Of a DNA stretch of 64,000 bases, positions 24,641 through 38,540 are shown one piece after another. The stretch comes from Strix aluco (lineage: Eukaryota; Chordata; Aves; Strigiformes; Strigidae), in the NCBI RefSeq assembly GCF_031877795.1, contig NC_133940.1, positions 9,735,985-9,799,984 of the forward strand. Reading direction: 5' to 3'. The position numbers and the translations under genes are program-made. The number at the start of each line of letters is the position of its first letter. Within the stretch, counting starts at the first letter, position 1. The notes under the pieces are model-generated. The model had not been told where the DNA came from, did no database searches, and was given only the letters and a program-made list of their open reading frames with translations.

Positions 24641-25130
24641 AGCATGCATTGCTTTTTAGAGATCATCAGTGACAATGATTTATGCTTTAATAACAAATTC
24701 CCCATGAGTGCTTAATAATACAGATTAAGCCCTAATAAATGTGTTTCCTGCAGGTTTAAGTGACTAACTCTATGATCTATTAGTCTTGTCTCATAATACA
24801 TAGAGTTTTTCTTGGTAACCGTGGAAATTTCTAAAGAATTGGCAGCATCTGTGCCTAGAGTATTAAAGAAATCTATTTTTTACTCGAGAAATTTTGTACA
24901 AGTTAATTCCAGCCTTGAATATAAAATGCTAAATTTCATATTCTCTGTGAATATTAAAAATATTCAGAACAAGCACTTATAATCATTAAGAAAATTAAAC
25001 TGTTAAATACTCCTCAAATATTATAACAAATCATGTCAAGCTAAAGTTTTATATTTTATTTTCTAGCTATTTTATCTGTTTCAGTTATACATTCACAGCA
25101 CATATTATATTCTGTGTTATTCCTCCAAGT
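24641..25130. promoter_or_regulatory. Candidate conserved non-coding element, AT-rich
   Basis: A long AT-rich but complex block with many homeodomain-type cores (CTTAATAATAC, AGATTAAGCC, TCATTAAGAAAATTAA) and no frames. This texture is common in deeply conserved developmental enhancers. Alignment would be needed to support it. Confidence 0.3.
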
Positions 25131-26245
25131 TCCTAACACTTTTATGTGTTGATCACCAAAGGAAAGTTTTAACATACAGCTGCTTTTCGTTAGAATCTGT
25201 CAGACACCCAAAAGATTAATGAATCTGGTGCTGAGTAGCAGGTCCAAATTTCACAAAGCTCTACTAATGATTTGATCAGTCTGGAGCAAAAGGGTATTTA
25301 ACAATCTCTCTGACAGCTAGAGGGAGGGAAATAATCACTTTGAATGAAAAATTCGAATTCACTCAACTGGTAATGAAATTGCACTGAATATTGATTCAGG
25401 GCTCTAATAAGCTCAGAAGTTCAAAGCAAGCACTGGAAGGCAAATATTCCCTCCTCTTCCTTCAGACAAATCTGTAGTACTACCACAAGGTAGGATTTCA
25501 CTTTGTTCTAAATATATAGGATTATAAAAGAGTTCTGAAAGCAGTCCTGCAAGCTCTCTCTCTCCCCTCTGCCCTCCTCCCTACATTTTTAAACTGACAA
25601 ATTTAACATCAACTAAATTTCAACCCAGAGCAGCACTTTAAAAGTGATTTACATCTAAATGAATAGGTTTCTGTCTCCCTTTGGTTTTCAGAAATTATGC
25701 AATTGCCTTTTTTTTTTTTTACTAAACCAGACTAATCTGAGATTAATGTTCAGCTAAAGCTCATCCTTCATTCCTCCCAACCATGCCAGAGACAAAGAGG
25801 ACAATGTTAGGAGTCGGATTTGCAGAGGATTTCAGACACCACAGCGCTGGAAGGGAGTTACTCATGAACAGTAGAAAGGGATCTCTTCATATTTTTGTAA
25901 ATCACTTACCAAATTGTCTTTCCCCAGCAGATGGTGGGACAGGCTACACTAAGAAAGGGAAGGAAAAAAGTCTTTTGGCGAGAGTTTTGCCTAATTAAGG
26001 AGTCACACATATGACATAATGATCAGAGAAGGGTTTCTAGTGGTTTGCTTTCCAGGCTGTAACTCACAAGAGATGAGAGAGAGCAATGCCTCTATCTGCA
26101 TTAACTCTGGAGACTTCCTGGTGGCAGCAAGGAGACTGTCCCTCCATCTGCTCAGACAACTGCAATTTGTTGTGTGCAGCCTCACATTCTGCATGCTGGA
26201 TAACACAAGAGGATCCCACGCACCTGAAACTGAACTGACCACGTA
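25131..26245. other. Unique non-coding DNA with small simple repeats
   Basis: A pyrimidine-rich CT stretch lies at about 25553-25584 and T13 at 25708-25720. Frames at 25783-26249 are short and unrecognised. Confidence 0.45.
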
Positions 26246-26425
26246 TTAGCAGTGCTGCCACTGGGGAAGTGCATGGGGCTGGGACTGTGGAGGTCAAAGC
26301 TGTAATCTTGGCTATGCTGGTGACCAGGCAAAGCACCTTGCTGTTTGATAATTTAATTCCCTACCTGAAAGTAGGTGTGAAGTCCGTTGCAAAGCACCGA
26401 TGAAAACACCAGGCACCACCTTGGA
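26246..26425 (+). mobile_element. Probable MIR-type SINE relic
   Basis: Plus-strand words follow the order of a MIR: GGGGCTGGGACTGTGG, then TAATCTTGGCTATGCTGGTG, GACCAGGCAAAGCACCTTGC, a TTCCCTACCTGAAAGTAGG segment where MIR has its 'ccccatctgtaaaatgg' core, and GTTGCAAAGCACCGATGAAA near the 3' end. The order supports the call; divergence is high. Confidence 0.5.
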
Positions 26426-29400
26426 GTCTTCAGTTGCAGTTAAGTGCCACACTGACAGCTCACAGACTGATTTCAGGCTGCCTCAGCCTTACCCAGCCTG
26501 TGCTCCTCTCCCCCACACCCTGGTCATCACACAGGAGGGCTTCATGCTGCTATAGATTTGCTGCTTTTTTAGTAAAGTCTGCATTTCAGGCCATTGCTGC
26601 TTGAAGTCCAATTATCCTTATCTTTTACCAACAACACCCACTTCCATCCCTTCGGTCATTTGTGACAGATACCAGCTTCAGCCTCCCCATCCTCTCCAGA
26701 AAGCACACACATCTCTCTTCATACTATCCAGAAGCTGCCACTCTCCCAGAAGAGCAGGACACCTGCTCTCTCCTCTTTGAGACCCCATCTCTGCACACAA
26801 ATCCCAATCCTGCCCTGTCTGTTAGGGTGACAACCTGCCACTACTCAGATCAGCTCCCCCAACTCTGAAGTCTAAAATACCATTCAGCGAGGAAGAGCCT
26901 AGATGCAGGGTGTGAGGAGCACAGGTACCACTTTGTAAGCAACAAAGCATGATGGAGCTCTTCATATCAGTCAGGTCTCCAGCCACTGTGTGTCAAATAA
27001 ATAAGAGCAACAGCGTGTGCCTCTAGCACCCTCTTTTCCCCCCACTCTCATGCTCTGTGAGGCTGCCTGCATCTATCATCCAACCAGAAAGTCAATGTCC
27101 TAGAAAAGACCAGCTGGTGATTGAAGTGCACAGTGAGGCCTACCCTGACCACACTGAATGTGGGTCTCAGAATGAAGCCTCAGAAATGACTTCTCAGAAT
27201 ATATCAGGTAATTGACAGGCAATTTAAAGCTTTTGCCCCACATCTTCCTTACTCTGGTGTAAAAGCTCTATGTGCTAACAATTGTCTCATCATTCTCTCT
27301 CACAAAGAAGAGAACCCTAAAGGTTTCAACAGGAAAACAAGTCCTCTTGTTACAGCTCTGCCCAATCCAGCCAGGTGTGACAAAGCCTGTATTTCAGCAG
27401 ATCATCTGAGCATTGCAGAATTGCTGACTGTTGTCAGAATGACTTTTTCTCAGTTCTGCCTCCTTTTCCTGCAGTAAAAAGTCTGATTGTTTTCAAATGG
27501 CAAAATACTAAAACCTGCAGCTTGATCTCTATGGGAGACTCATTATGACTGTCATTAAACGGTTTTTGATCTTCAGGAAAGAGAGAGGAGAGCAGAAAAT
27601 ATCTGGACTTATGTGCTTGTCATTATAGCATCATTGTTGCATGTTACCACAAAGGATGTCAGACTGGCTCTATTATTCTCTTCAGTTGAAATTCAGAAAA
27701 CGAAACCTGCACTAAGTGTGAATAAATACTCCTTTTATTCTTTAAGGGACTGAACACATACACAAAAACACATGTTCTTAACCTAGATTTCTCAAACAAT
27801 GTCCTTCATACACCTCAAGATAATCACTTCCAATTTTCCCGTATCTGAACACCATATTGATCACTTGCTGGTGTACAAGTGCAGATCTATATGCATAGCT
27901 ACACACACTTCAGAAAAGAAGGGAGAAGGCGGCACACATGATGGAGCAGCATTAAGATTTTTGTGACTCAGAAGAGTCACATTACTTACAGGCAGCAAAC
28001 CTGAGTGGATTCTCAGAAAATCTTTATAACATGCAACACCCTCATGTATTCTGCATTTGCATCGGTGTTGGGAAGAAGATGCATGAGTGATGCTTCATAC
28101 CAGTGTGGGCAACCATGTCCCATGAATGTTCCCTTGCAGGGTTAAATTTACTAATACAGACAGAGACGCTGTGGAGGGACCACTGGCACCAGTGGGGTGG
28201 GAAGAACTGCCGCACTAGTACAACCGTGAAATCTCAGCAGAATACAAGTTACCAGAGGATCTGGGCTTGGGAGAGGCAAGTGCATCTGAGTGCAGTTAAA
28301 CTTTGTTCACATGGGTAAAATGGTCTGTCTCTTCCTCTCCACCAACTTTTTATATGACAACCAATCTGATTCCAAAAGCACTCAAAACTCCATAACTGGC
28401 ATATAGACCAGACTCTCTCCAGGAACGTTTTGTTACTTGGTGTAAGAGCTGCCCTGAGGTTCTTTGCAAAACATCTATTTAAAATCTGCTTAGCTGTAGC
28501 AGGACTATTAGGTTTCATGGTCACTGAGCTCATTCATGTGTGTCTGGTAGGCACATTGGCTACTTCGCTGTCTGTGTGCAGAGCTGGGTGCTTTAACAAA
28601 GCATTCAACTATGAAAAAAAAATCCAACTACTTCTTACTAGACCACACTCAGCAGAAAGATCAGCAGTAGATGATTAAAGATCCTCTGTCCCAAAGGATT
28701 TGGGACTGGAAATTTGGTTTGGCCAGTTTTTGTGACTCTGGGCTGGAGAGGGGGAAGCACTTTCCCACCATGGCATCCTTACTGTCTTGGAAGCTTTAGA
28801 GCTGATATGTGTGTCCCACTCCTGCTACTTTCCGTCCTCTCCTGGTAGTCACCATGTTTCATATTGCATACTTCAAACAGACTCTGGTGATGCAGTTGCA
28901 GTCACACCTTTAAATCCAGGAAGTGTCAGGCTTGACTCTGGCTGCCAGCATCTCCCTCTCTCTACAGCATGACATACTGCACAGACCAGCACATGGGTCC
29001 CAATATATCTATTGTTATAAGTCACAGCCCTTTGTGGATCAAGGATGTCACAGGATAGGGCAAGCGAGGAGAATAGACTATTGAATTATGTCTTATGTCA
29101 TGCACTGAGACAGGATATTAATTACTGTAGAAGACACAGCAGGGACCGGAATAAAGGACTGAAAGGGACAGTGGGTTACTGTGACCCATTCCCTGCTGCT
29201 ACCAGTACCTTGTCACATCTCTTTATTTTCATCTGAATAAGTTCTATCTCAAGAGTAATCAAACTCTGGGAGGGCTGAGAATTTTTTTGGGTGCATTGGG
29301 CCAAATACACCAATACTGCACAGCACTGCCACAGCAAATTGACATCTATGGATGTGCCTTGTACCTGGTAAACAGCAAGGCACACAGCACGCTGCCAACC

Positions 29401-31700
29401 ACATATGCTCTCTCCATATAGATCAATATAGTCATTGGAAAAAAATACTTGCTAAATCCCTGGATGCAGCATAAATATCAGGGTGAAAATGAGAGGGAAG
29501 CACTGCCCACATAAACCAGGCAGAAAGCATCCTCCTACATATCTGGTAATAGAGGAAAAAAAAAATCTTACTGCAAGGACTGTCACAGGTTAAACCCTAC
29601 ATGCACCTCAGACAATGACTGCATCTTAAAGAGTTAGATCTTGTCTGGACAAACACAGACCTTGCTTTGTAACATCTGCTTTACTCTTTCTCACTGCCTA
29701 GTTAGTTTCAGGATCCAGCTTCAGGCTTGAACTTCACAATCTCTAAGTATCCTAGTAAACATTATGGTGCATGGAGCTTAAGAGGAGGAAAAGGCATATG
29801 AGGGCAGAGCCCAGGAACCAAACAATCCTGAAACTCAGTCTGAGCTTAGACTCATTTTCAGATTTTCCTTTACAATGTCTCATCTATTATATATTATGAA
29901 GGGTGGAGGTATCAATTTATACAAGGCCCGGGATATGGACTAACTGCTCTTGATGACAGGCAGCATCTGGCATTTGAAGAACAGCAGCTCTACCTAGCAA
30001 TTTGTAAAGCCCTGACTGAAAGGATAATATCTGAAACAAAAACTAAGCCATGGTGTAACAGTTGGGCACAGGAGGAAGAGATGTATGTCTTTGCCATAGC
30101 AGGGGTTTTAATTTTAACTTCTTGAACATTTCATTCTCTGTTACTGCCTTGCTTGAGACAACTCTTTCCTCTCTGTTTGTCCATCTGCAATTTTGCAGAG
30201 AAAGAAAAACGATCAGCAGCTTTTCTTTCATCACATAGTTCGCATGAAACTAAGTTCTCTGAATTCTCCTAGCACATACAATGTCCCTGCTGCTGCAAGA
30301 TAAAATGTGTCACTGCTCCATCTGCTACTCATTTGCTGATGAGTCTGTAAGGCAACATGCTGCTGAGCAGAATATTCCAAAAAAGAAGGAACTGTGCAGC
30401 CCAACAGATCTGGCTTTGACAGAGCTAGGACCAGGTCTCATTAATCATTTTGCTGTGCTGCTTACAGTACCTGGTGGAACATTAGGACTGCCTCTCCAGT
30501 TCAGTATTTCATGATACCATCATACAATAGTTAGGCAACTCTTCATTTGGTGCAGGAATGGAGAAACAGAGGCAGAAGGAGCTTCTCAATGCTAAACAAT
30601 TTCATATTTCAGTACTGCTCTGATATTCATACGCAAAACTCTTTAGTTTTGGGGCAAGGAGTGATGACAATCCAGGTGCAGAATGTACCCAGTTGTCACC
30701 CTCCTCCGCACTGTGTTAAAGCTATATCGGAAGATGCTGAAATTGTAAGATGCACGGTACTGAAACACTGCCAGCTACTTTGGATTCCTGCCCAGTGCTT
30801 GCTTACCAAAGGGAAGTTTTGGAGAAACAAACTGCCCCTCAGCATCAGCCATGGGGCAAAATTCAGAGGAACATGGCAAGACATGTGCAACCTCTGGTCA
30901 CCCTCAGTGGAGACTTCCCACCATGCACAGATTGTGTAGGAGACTGGTTGGATCTACCACTATTCTAGCAACAGCCAGGGAAATCTCCTGGGGACCGCTC
31001 TGCCTCAAAGGAGAAATGACTGCTTTCTTCTCTGGGCTTGCTCTGCTGGCGGCTGATTCACTAATGGAAGTAGGTAAACCTAAAGAAGCTGGGGTGTCCC
31101 ATCCTCTCTCAATCAGGTACGCAGGTCCCATTAACATCACCTGGAATGTGAAACACCCCACATCACCCTAAATGGTCCCCACTGAAATCAGCCTCATCAA
31201 TGTCCCATTGACTCAGATTAAAAAAAAGAAGACTATGACACCTGCATCTCCTCCCCTCTCCCACCCTGCTCAGAAGTGGGGAGATGCAGAGAGACACTCT
31301 TCTCCAGCAGCTCAGCTCAATGCCCAGGAGTCCTCTTACTCCATCCTCCTTGTTCTCACCACAGCACCCCTCATCCTCACAGCTCCACCACCCCTGGGTG
31401 TCCTGAGATGTCTGAACCTACAGAGCCCTTACTCAGACCCAAGCAGTGTAAGAAAATCTTCTCCTCAGAGGGCAGATTGGAGAAGAAAAATAAATAGGTT
31501 TTCCATTCAGGTCATTCAAGTCTGACTGACTCTCCAGTCAGCTGCATCTGAGCAAAGACTGCTCCACTACTTAGGGCCTGAGGAGGCCTCTGGTATCCCA
31601 AGAGCTCTTAACCTGTTTTTCCCCACAGAGGCAGCAGAACTGTGCCCTCTTTATATCAAATTAACTGGAAGCCACACATTTGGGAAAAAGTTTCCTAATA
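26426..31700. other. Unique non-coding DNA, nothing recognised
   Basis: About 5.3 kb without a repeat family I recognise. The longest frames (130 codons + at 30547-30939; 117 codons + at 31172-31525; 94 codons - at 28533-28249) overlap others on the opposite strand or in other frames and show no domain, signal peptide or repeat pattern. Confidence 0.45.
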
Positions 31701-31990
31701 GCCATGTCTGTTTAAGTATATTTTTAAGATTTAAAAACAAAAAAGTCAATCTCTAAAACACAAATGTTATTCTATTTTTCAAAATAATTGAGGGGAGGAA
31801 ATGATGATTATTTGCATTTCATTTTCATTTTTCAAACCAGCTGCAATCAAAGAAATGTCTGATCTCTATTGAATTACAATCTGCCTTTGAACTCTTGATG
31901 TACAGCTCTTTCCTGTACTTTACATAAATAATGTTGTTATAGTACATGCCCAGTCACAAAGGATACACAGACAGACAGATACAAGAAAAG
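31701..31990. promoter_or_regulatory. Candidate conserved element with octamer site
   Basis: Holds a perfect ATTTGCAT octamer at 31810-31817 within an AT-rich complex block, followed by CAATCAAAG (TCF/SOX-like). No coding frame. The call is motif-based. Confidence 0.25.
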
Positions 31991-34900
31991 TGAAGAATCT
32001 GAAAGCAAGGTGATAAGATTTTCAAGGCAAACACACATTTTTTTACTTATCATTGCCTAAGGATAACACTATTTGAAGCACAAAGACAAGCAGCTCCTCG
32101 TGTTTGATGAAAAGGTTACTAAAAAGGAAGAGAAAAAGAAATTATGACATTTCCCCCCACTCTTTCTGATTTGAGTCAGAGGAGAAATCAAACATGCCTA
32201 AAGGGGAAGCAAGGCAGCTGCCTTAAGCTTTTGCTGAACAACTATGTGGTAAAGTTATAGTCCAGGTTGAAGTTGATAACACAGGATCCTTAAATTTAAA
32301 AGTCAGGTTTCTAAGACACCTGATAAAGAAAAGCCCTAAAGGGGAATTGCCAAAGAGAAGCTATTATACTATACTACAATTTCATTACAAACCTGACGAT
32401 CTGACAAAGGCAAACATCCCTCACCAATAGACAAGTTCAAATAACTGATCCTTTTAAAATACTTTAGGCAGACTTGAAGCACTTTATTTAAAAAAAAAAA
32501 AATATTTGTACAGATATATATAAAACGTGTATGTGTATATATATTCAATAAATAGCAACAATTTGGTTTGGCTTGAACTACTCATTTTGACCCCAAATGA
32601 TTTTGTTTCACTCTGCGGTATTTCAAATAACAGCAAAAGTAGAAGTTGCCAGGTGCACACTATAGCAAAGCCAGCAAGACATCATATCTTCTAATTCAGC
32701 TAAGGAAAGAAAAATCTAGAAAGAAAAGAAAAGTCTGGAGACATATCCTTTTTCTACCCAGCTCAGAACAGTCTTTCAAATCTGTTTAGCAGGAAATGTT
32801 GAAATTGGTCCACTTTGTAACCAACACTGGAAATTACTCCTCAAGTCTGCAACATTATTTTTAAACAAAAATCCAGCATTATATGCCTGATTACATGCAA
32901 TCTCCTATTGTAGTTGTTCTTCTCTTTATGAAATATTTACACACCTCTTAGAGGCAGGGTGTATGGTGACTTTATAGCTCAGAGGTTCAAGCATTCACAG
33001 GGCACACAAGAACCATCCAAGGTATTTTACCATAGCTATCGTAAACACCAGACTTGAAAAACTGGGCCTAATTCTAATCAGAACTTCCCAGCTTGAAACT
33101 TCCCTTTAGTTAAATTTAACTTGACTCAAACAAAATATCTCCGTATAAATCCCAACCTTTTGAAATGGTCCCACTGCTGTCACTGTACATGGAGTTGCTG
33201 CAAGACAAAGGAATCTCCATCTTGATCCAGAAGCCTGTTTTGCAGGTCCTTGCCATCCCAAAAGCAACCTTGGCCACAGCTGGAAGTTTAGCTATACCCT
33301 CCAGTGAGGACTGATACCACAAAGTTAGTCTCCTTGTCCTAGATCTCATGACCGCCTCACTCTGCTGCTTCCAGCTCTTCTGCAGTCATACTGTGATTTA
33401 ACAAGCTTCTTCAAACCCTCCAAGGCACCAAAATCTAGCAGCAACTACCTGAAAACTTCAAGACCCCATAAGAAGGCAGGAGATAAGGCTAACCCTGGTA
33501 CATTGAATGAACCAGGGCAAACAAATTAAGCTGCTCTGCAAGTCCTAATTGCTTATTACCAAGATGCAAAGGAGAGCAAATTTGGATGCCTGTAAGCAGG
33601 AAACTCTTGTTACTGTTTCTCCAAGAAATCACCCTTAGTCTCACCCATGGTCAGCCCACACCAGCCTCACCCTCCGTGACACTCCCCTGGGAACTCAGGT
33701 ACTAACCACGCTTTCAGCCACTTCTTAAAAAGTGCAGCAGATTTTGTTGGCTGGACACTTAGTGGTTTTTTAGAGAAGGGATATTTTGTAAAAGGAAGTG
33801 TTTCAAAAGTAGGAGAAATGAAGGGTATTTATAAAAATAACCAGAATCCTTCCCCAAGGCGTTCTGAGTAAGACATTCCCAACAGCCTTAAGGTTCAATG
33901 TCAGCAATGCAAGAGTCGATGAAGCATTGAAAAGGCACACCCCTCTCCATAATTAAAGGGTAACGTCACTTCTGATGACTTCAGTGGAGTGACAGTGAGT
34001 ACATGATTAACTCAATATCCAGAGAGCTACACACACTCATAACATCCCAGAAGAATCAAGCACTGACAAGGTGGAATGAAGGTGAAGGAATTTCAACCAA
34101 ATGTTGAAAGGATGAAAAAGTTACTGACAATTGGAAGCAGAGTTATACAGTGAGAAAAGTTGAGCAACAGTAAAAATCAGTGATAATACTAACTTGCCAG
34201 TAGATCTAAAAACATTTTAGGTTGGGTGTGTGTTCTTGCACCAGCTAGTGAACCCCTTGGGCTATGTACTGTTTCCCCGACGTTCAGCATATGCTATTTG
34301 TTTCTTCTCCCCGTCCTCAACCATGAGTAATTTCTGGAGAAAGGCCTAATCAGTCTCTGCTGTCTTTCAAAACCTAGTCTCAGCTACAGACATCTCAACA
34401 GTTGGGATTTATAGCAAAAAAACACGTTGCAAAGAACAAGATGGGCTTCTAAGGAATAAGGCAGAGATGCCATGCTTTAGTTTAACAGATTTTTTGAGAA
34501 CCATATACAACATACAGTAGCCCCAGCATGAATCTGAGGCCAGCTGCATGGGTTACTATTGGTATCAAGAGCACTTCACTCACTTTATCATGAGCCAGGC
34601 ATAAATTTGGGAGACCTCTCTAAAAAAATAGTGATGAACAGCTGTTTTCACTCTGGAAGTTAGTGGTGGGGTCTTTTTGTACTCAACTGATAAGCAACCC
34701 CATCCAAGAACTTCCCCCAGAAAAAAATAACTTATGTCTGTAGTGAAGGTTTTATTCTCTCAGACATTACAAGCCTAGGACAGTGAGAGTTCACCTCCAT
34801 GGAGCCTGAGAACATACCCTGCCTGACAGCGCTTAGGATCCTGTTTGCTTGCCTGCAAAGGGCCCATCAACATCTGCCAGAGCTGGGCTGAGGAAAATCA

Positions 34901-36600
34901 CTTCATGGGTAATGGACCCAACCAGCTCTGCAGCTGCGTCCTTAAGGACTTCCTGCCCCAGCAGTGAAAAATCTATCTCCTAGTAGCAGTATACAGAAAA
35001 CCTTTTTTTTCCCTCAAGTCTTTCTAAAAGTTCAAACTCATCTAGTTCTCAATCAGATCTGTAAGAGCTTTACAAATCCAAGAGATAAACTCTTGCTTTT
35101 ATACCTAATACAGTTGGCTTCCAAACCTCACAAGCCCACTCACAAATCTATTTGTTCCTCACCCTCCCCAGCCAAGATACATTGATCTGCTAATCTTTCA
35201 AGCTTGCAGCAGCCAAAGCAACACAACCGTACTTTCAACTAATTTATCATGCTCCTTTTGCCTCGGCCACAGCTTCCATCAGCTTTCTTGCTTCCTTCCT
35301 GCTCTGTCCCTTGGGTCCTTGAGCCATCCTACACGGTCTCATTAGCTTAATAACTTTAGAGCAAAAGGATTCAGTTCTTGCAGGTTTTGCTGGAGTCTCC
35401 CTGGTTACACAGAGACTTCCCTGAAAACCTGGACTCACAGAGGAAATCCTAGTCATGACATGGAGCTTCAGCTTAAATCAAGGACAACAGCCAGTTGATT
35501 TAGTAATATGTTCTTTCCATAGTAAATACACTTTTGTCCAGGGCATGACATGTTCCACCTTTCCAGCACTAATAGCTGCAGTTTATGTTTGGATTTCAAC
35601 CCCAGAAAGATCCCCAGCTCAGCTGCCACACATCCACACATTCCTACCAAAGCCACTGAGCCACATGCTAAGCAGAATGCACTGAAGTCCAGTCATTTGG
35701 GAAGCCTCAACTTGCTCTCTAGGGTGACCACATGTCTGACATTCACAGCTCAGGCATCCCCATGCCTGTGGCACATGAGCTGCCCAATTACTCTGCTCTT
35801 GCATGTCAGTAAGTCTGTCAAATTTTGCTTGCTGTGCCTGCAGAGGATCTCTGTTCAAGAGAAATGCCTGCATCCTGATGCTACATGAAAATGCCACACA
35901 TGCTGTAATGCAAACCACAGGCTCTGGAGAGTCAGGGTCCCCTTTCTACTGTGGGGCTGAAAGGGCCAATACTCCACTGGGAGCTTTGTGCAGCAGAGCA
36001 GGCAGAGTGGTCACCGTCTGCTCTGATTGCTTCCTGCCCTAGGCAACTGCATGTTGTGCCCGTGCCTGGGGCCAGACCTTAGTAGGCCCCTTCCAGGTCT
36101 GGTTCTGTTCCTCCCTCCTCACACAGACTTGTGAAGAAGCGAAATCTCAGCTGTTGGGGGGTTGGCGAGAGGAGCAGGGTTTCTAGGTGAGAAGAACAGG
36201 CCAAATGCTCTCTTTCTATCACCCTCCAATGTGCCAGCTTCACAAACCTGCTGACAGTCCTTGAGAGCTGATGACATTTTTCAAAACATTGACAAAAATA
36301 GACAAGCACTTCCCCCCCCACCATTGAAAAAACTCATCAACTCTTTCCACCAAGCCCTTCTGCTCTCCACTCTTTCTTTGACCACCTTCACAGCCGGATC
36401 TTCTCTATCAAAACATTTACATAGACTCACCCCATTCCGTAGTAAAAACACCTGTCTTCTAGGGAGCAGCTGACACCCCAACCCATTAAGAGATGCTAAC
36501 ATTTTAATGGCAACTTCCATACATTGTAAATTCTGGTCCTGTCCCCTTACACAAGGACTCCTAGTGACTCCCCATGAAAAGATTAGCTTGAGTGAGAGTT
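31991..36600. other. Unique non-coding DNA, nothing recognised
   Basis: A-run at 32490-32502 followed by a TATA/TGTA-rich stretch to about 32545. Frames at 35247-36619 are up to 112 codons and overlap on both strands without likeness to known proteins. Confidence 0.45.
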
Positions 36601-37140
36601 TAATGTAATGATTCAACATAATGTAGATTAAGCCATTAGCACCTGTAACTCGCTGGAAATAAAGTTAAGCACTCATTGAGCTCATAATTTCAAATTAAAA
36701 GGAAAAACAAAAATGTTTTTAAAAACATAATTCATAACTCATTGCTTATGTCTTGGCTAGCTGTTAAAATACTTTTGTGTTTTACATCCACTTCAGTTTA
36801 GCAACACTAATAAATCAATTTATTTCTGTAACCTGAGTACATACACTTGCTATATATATACAGTGTCCTTTGGCAATATGCAATAAATTGAACAGAATAA
36901 GTGTAACACCACTATTTTTTTTCTTTTTAAAGATATATTTATTTCCGTACTTCTTGTACTGATCCTTTAAAACCTGTAATTAAGCCTCTGTAAATGTACC
37001 AAGATATTTATTCTAGAGGGGCAATCCAAATACTTTACATAAGTAGGGATTAATATGCCCATTATGAGCCATTAGTTGGCCTGGGAATAAACTTGCAAGA
37101 TGGGAAGCGTTTTGGCTCTTATTCAACTTGAACTTCATAT
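36601..37140. promoter_or_regulatory. Candidate conserved non-coding element, AT-rich
   Basis: About 540 bases of AT-rich, complex, frame-free sequence with TGTAATTAAGCC, GGATTAATATG, TATGCAATAAATTG and TTATGAGCCATTAG words. It is one of the better enhancer-like blocks by texture. Conservation was not tested. Confidence 0.3.
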
Positions 37141-38290
37141 ACTTACATTCAGCATACGCCTAAGTCCCTGGCAGAACTAGAACCAAAGTTCTTGACCAGA
37201 TTAGGGACATGAAATCCAGCATCGCAAAGGATCAAACTCTCACAGATAAATGACGTTTTTGTGGCAAGTACTGTGATATATGTGAATAATCAGGTATCAC
37301 AAGCAGAGTAAAACCACACAGTTCTACTAGAACCCAAAATCCAAAGCAATTGAGATTGAACTCTTATAGGGACTAGGTCTATTTATGAAATACAGTCCTT
37401 CTTCCTAAACTCCTCAGAAGTTAGCTTTGCTTCGTGTGGCTCAGATTTTGAAGAATTCCTCCTGTTTCTTATGTCCATACCCAAGTAGCTCTTCTCACAC
37501 ACAACATAAGTGGTGTGAGACACTCTCACTCATGTTCCCTTTGCTAACTAAAAGCTCACCATGCTAAGCCAGAGCTGTACAGAGCATAAATTCTGTAAAA
37601 TTCATTCAACACAGATTAATTCTGCTTTCCAACTGAGGCAAATGAAACTTTAGAAGCCTCCAAAGATGTCATGTGCAAGCAAAGGATGAAGTCAGCACTG
37701 CGAGAGTTACAGTTGAATTGCAGTTCTGGTAGCGTCTTTGCATTCCTAGGATTAGCTGTATGCACTACCTCACCTGCTCCAATGAGTCCAAGAACATACC
37801 TAAAATCACTGACAGTGTTATCTGTCTTTAAAATAAAAGATCATAAATAAATGCTATCCATGCTGCAAGCTCACAAACCTGAATGCAACATTCTTCAACT
37901 CCACATGAGCTGGTACCATATTCTGGCACTAGGGAAATTAAGCAAAGTCACGTTAGCGACTGAACAGCTATGAAGCTGGGTAGTCAAGGAGAGCCAGGAA
38001 TACACCAAGATTGTCTTTTGGGCTACAGAGCACTGGGTCCATTAGGATTCAGCTCTCAGTGCTTTATTTGGTTTTACTGATATTTTGGTAGGTTCCTCAA
38101 TATCATTGTATTCAGCTTATGGTGAACTGTATCTGCTATCACTCCCTGTTCAATTCACCTGCAACTGAGTAAGAGACTCAGAAGAAGTGAAAGAAGAAAA
38201 TGAGAGAGCTGTGATGTTAGAACATTATGATGCACAAAGTGTCATCATATAATTATTACAAGAAATACTTGTAAAAAGCACTAAGTTAAT
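37141..38290. other. Unique non-coding DNA, nothing recognised
   Basis: No repeat, RNA gene or credible frame. Confidence 0.5.
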
Positions 38291-38540
38291 ATAAAGATTT
38301 TCTTAGTTGGAAAGACACAGCGTGAAGTTAACACCTGATCTCATTAATATGCATGTCAACCTGCTATCAAGAGAAATAACAGCATTCATGTAAACCATTT
38401 AATATAAAAGCAATCATGCAGAGACATACACGATCCAATTCATGCCGAGGTTTTAATTTAATGTTTAGATCACAATCTTAGCTGTTTAAATTGAGCATCA
38501 AAAATAAATAACAACCAAACATAAATGCTTACTCTAGATT
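38291..38540. promoter_or_regulatory. Candidate conserved non-coding element
   Basis: Contains CTCATTAATATGCATGTCAA (homeodomain core next to a POU-like ATGCAT), GTTTTAATTTAATG and CATGTAAACC (forkhead-like). No frame. Motif and composition based. Confidence 0.3.

Noticed and set aside
30547..30939. 130-codon plus frame as a gene
   Set aside because: It overlaps other frames on both strands and the translation resembles no family.
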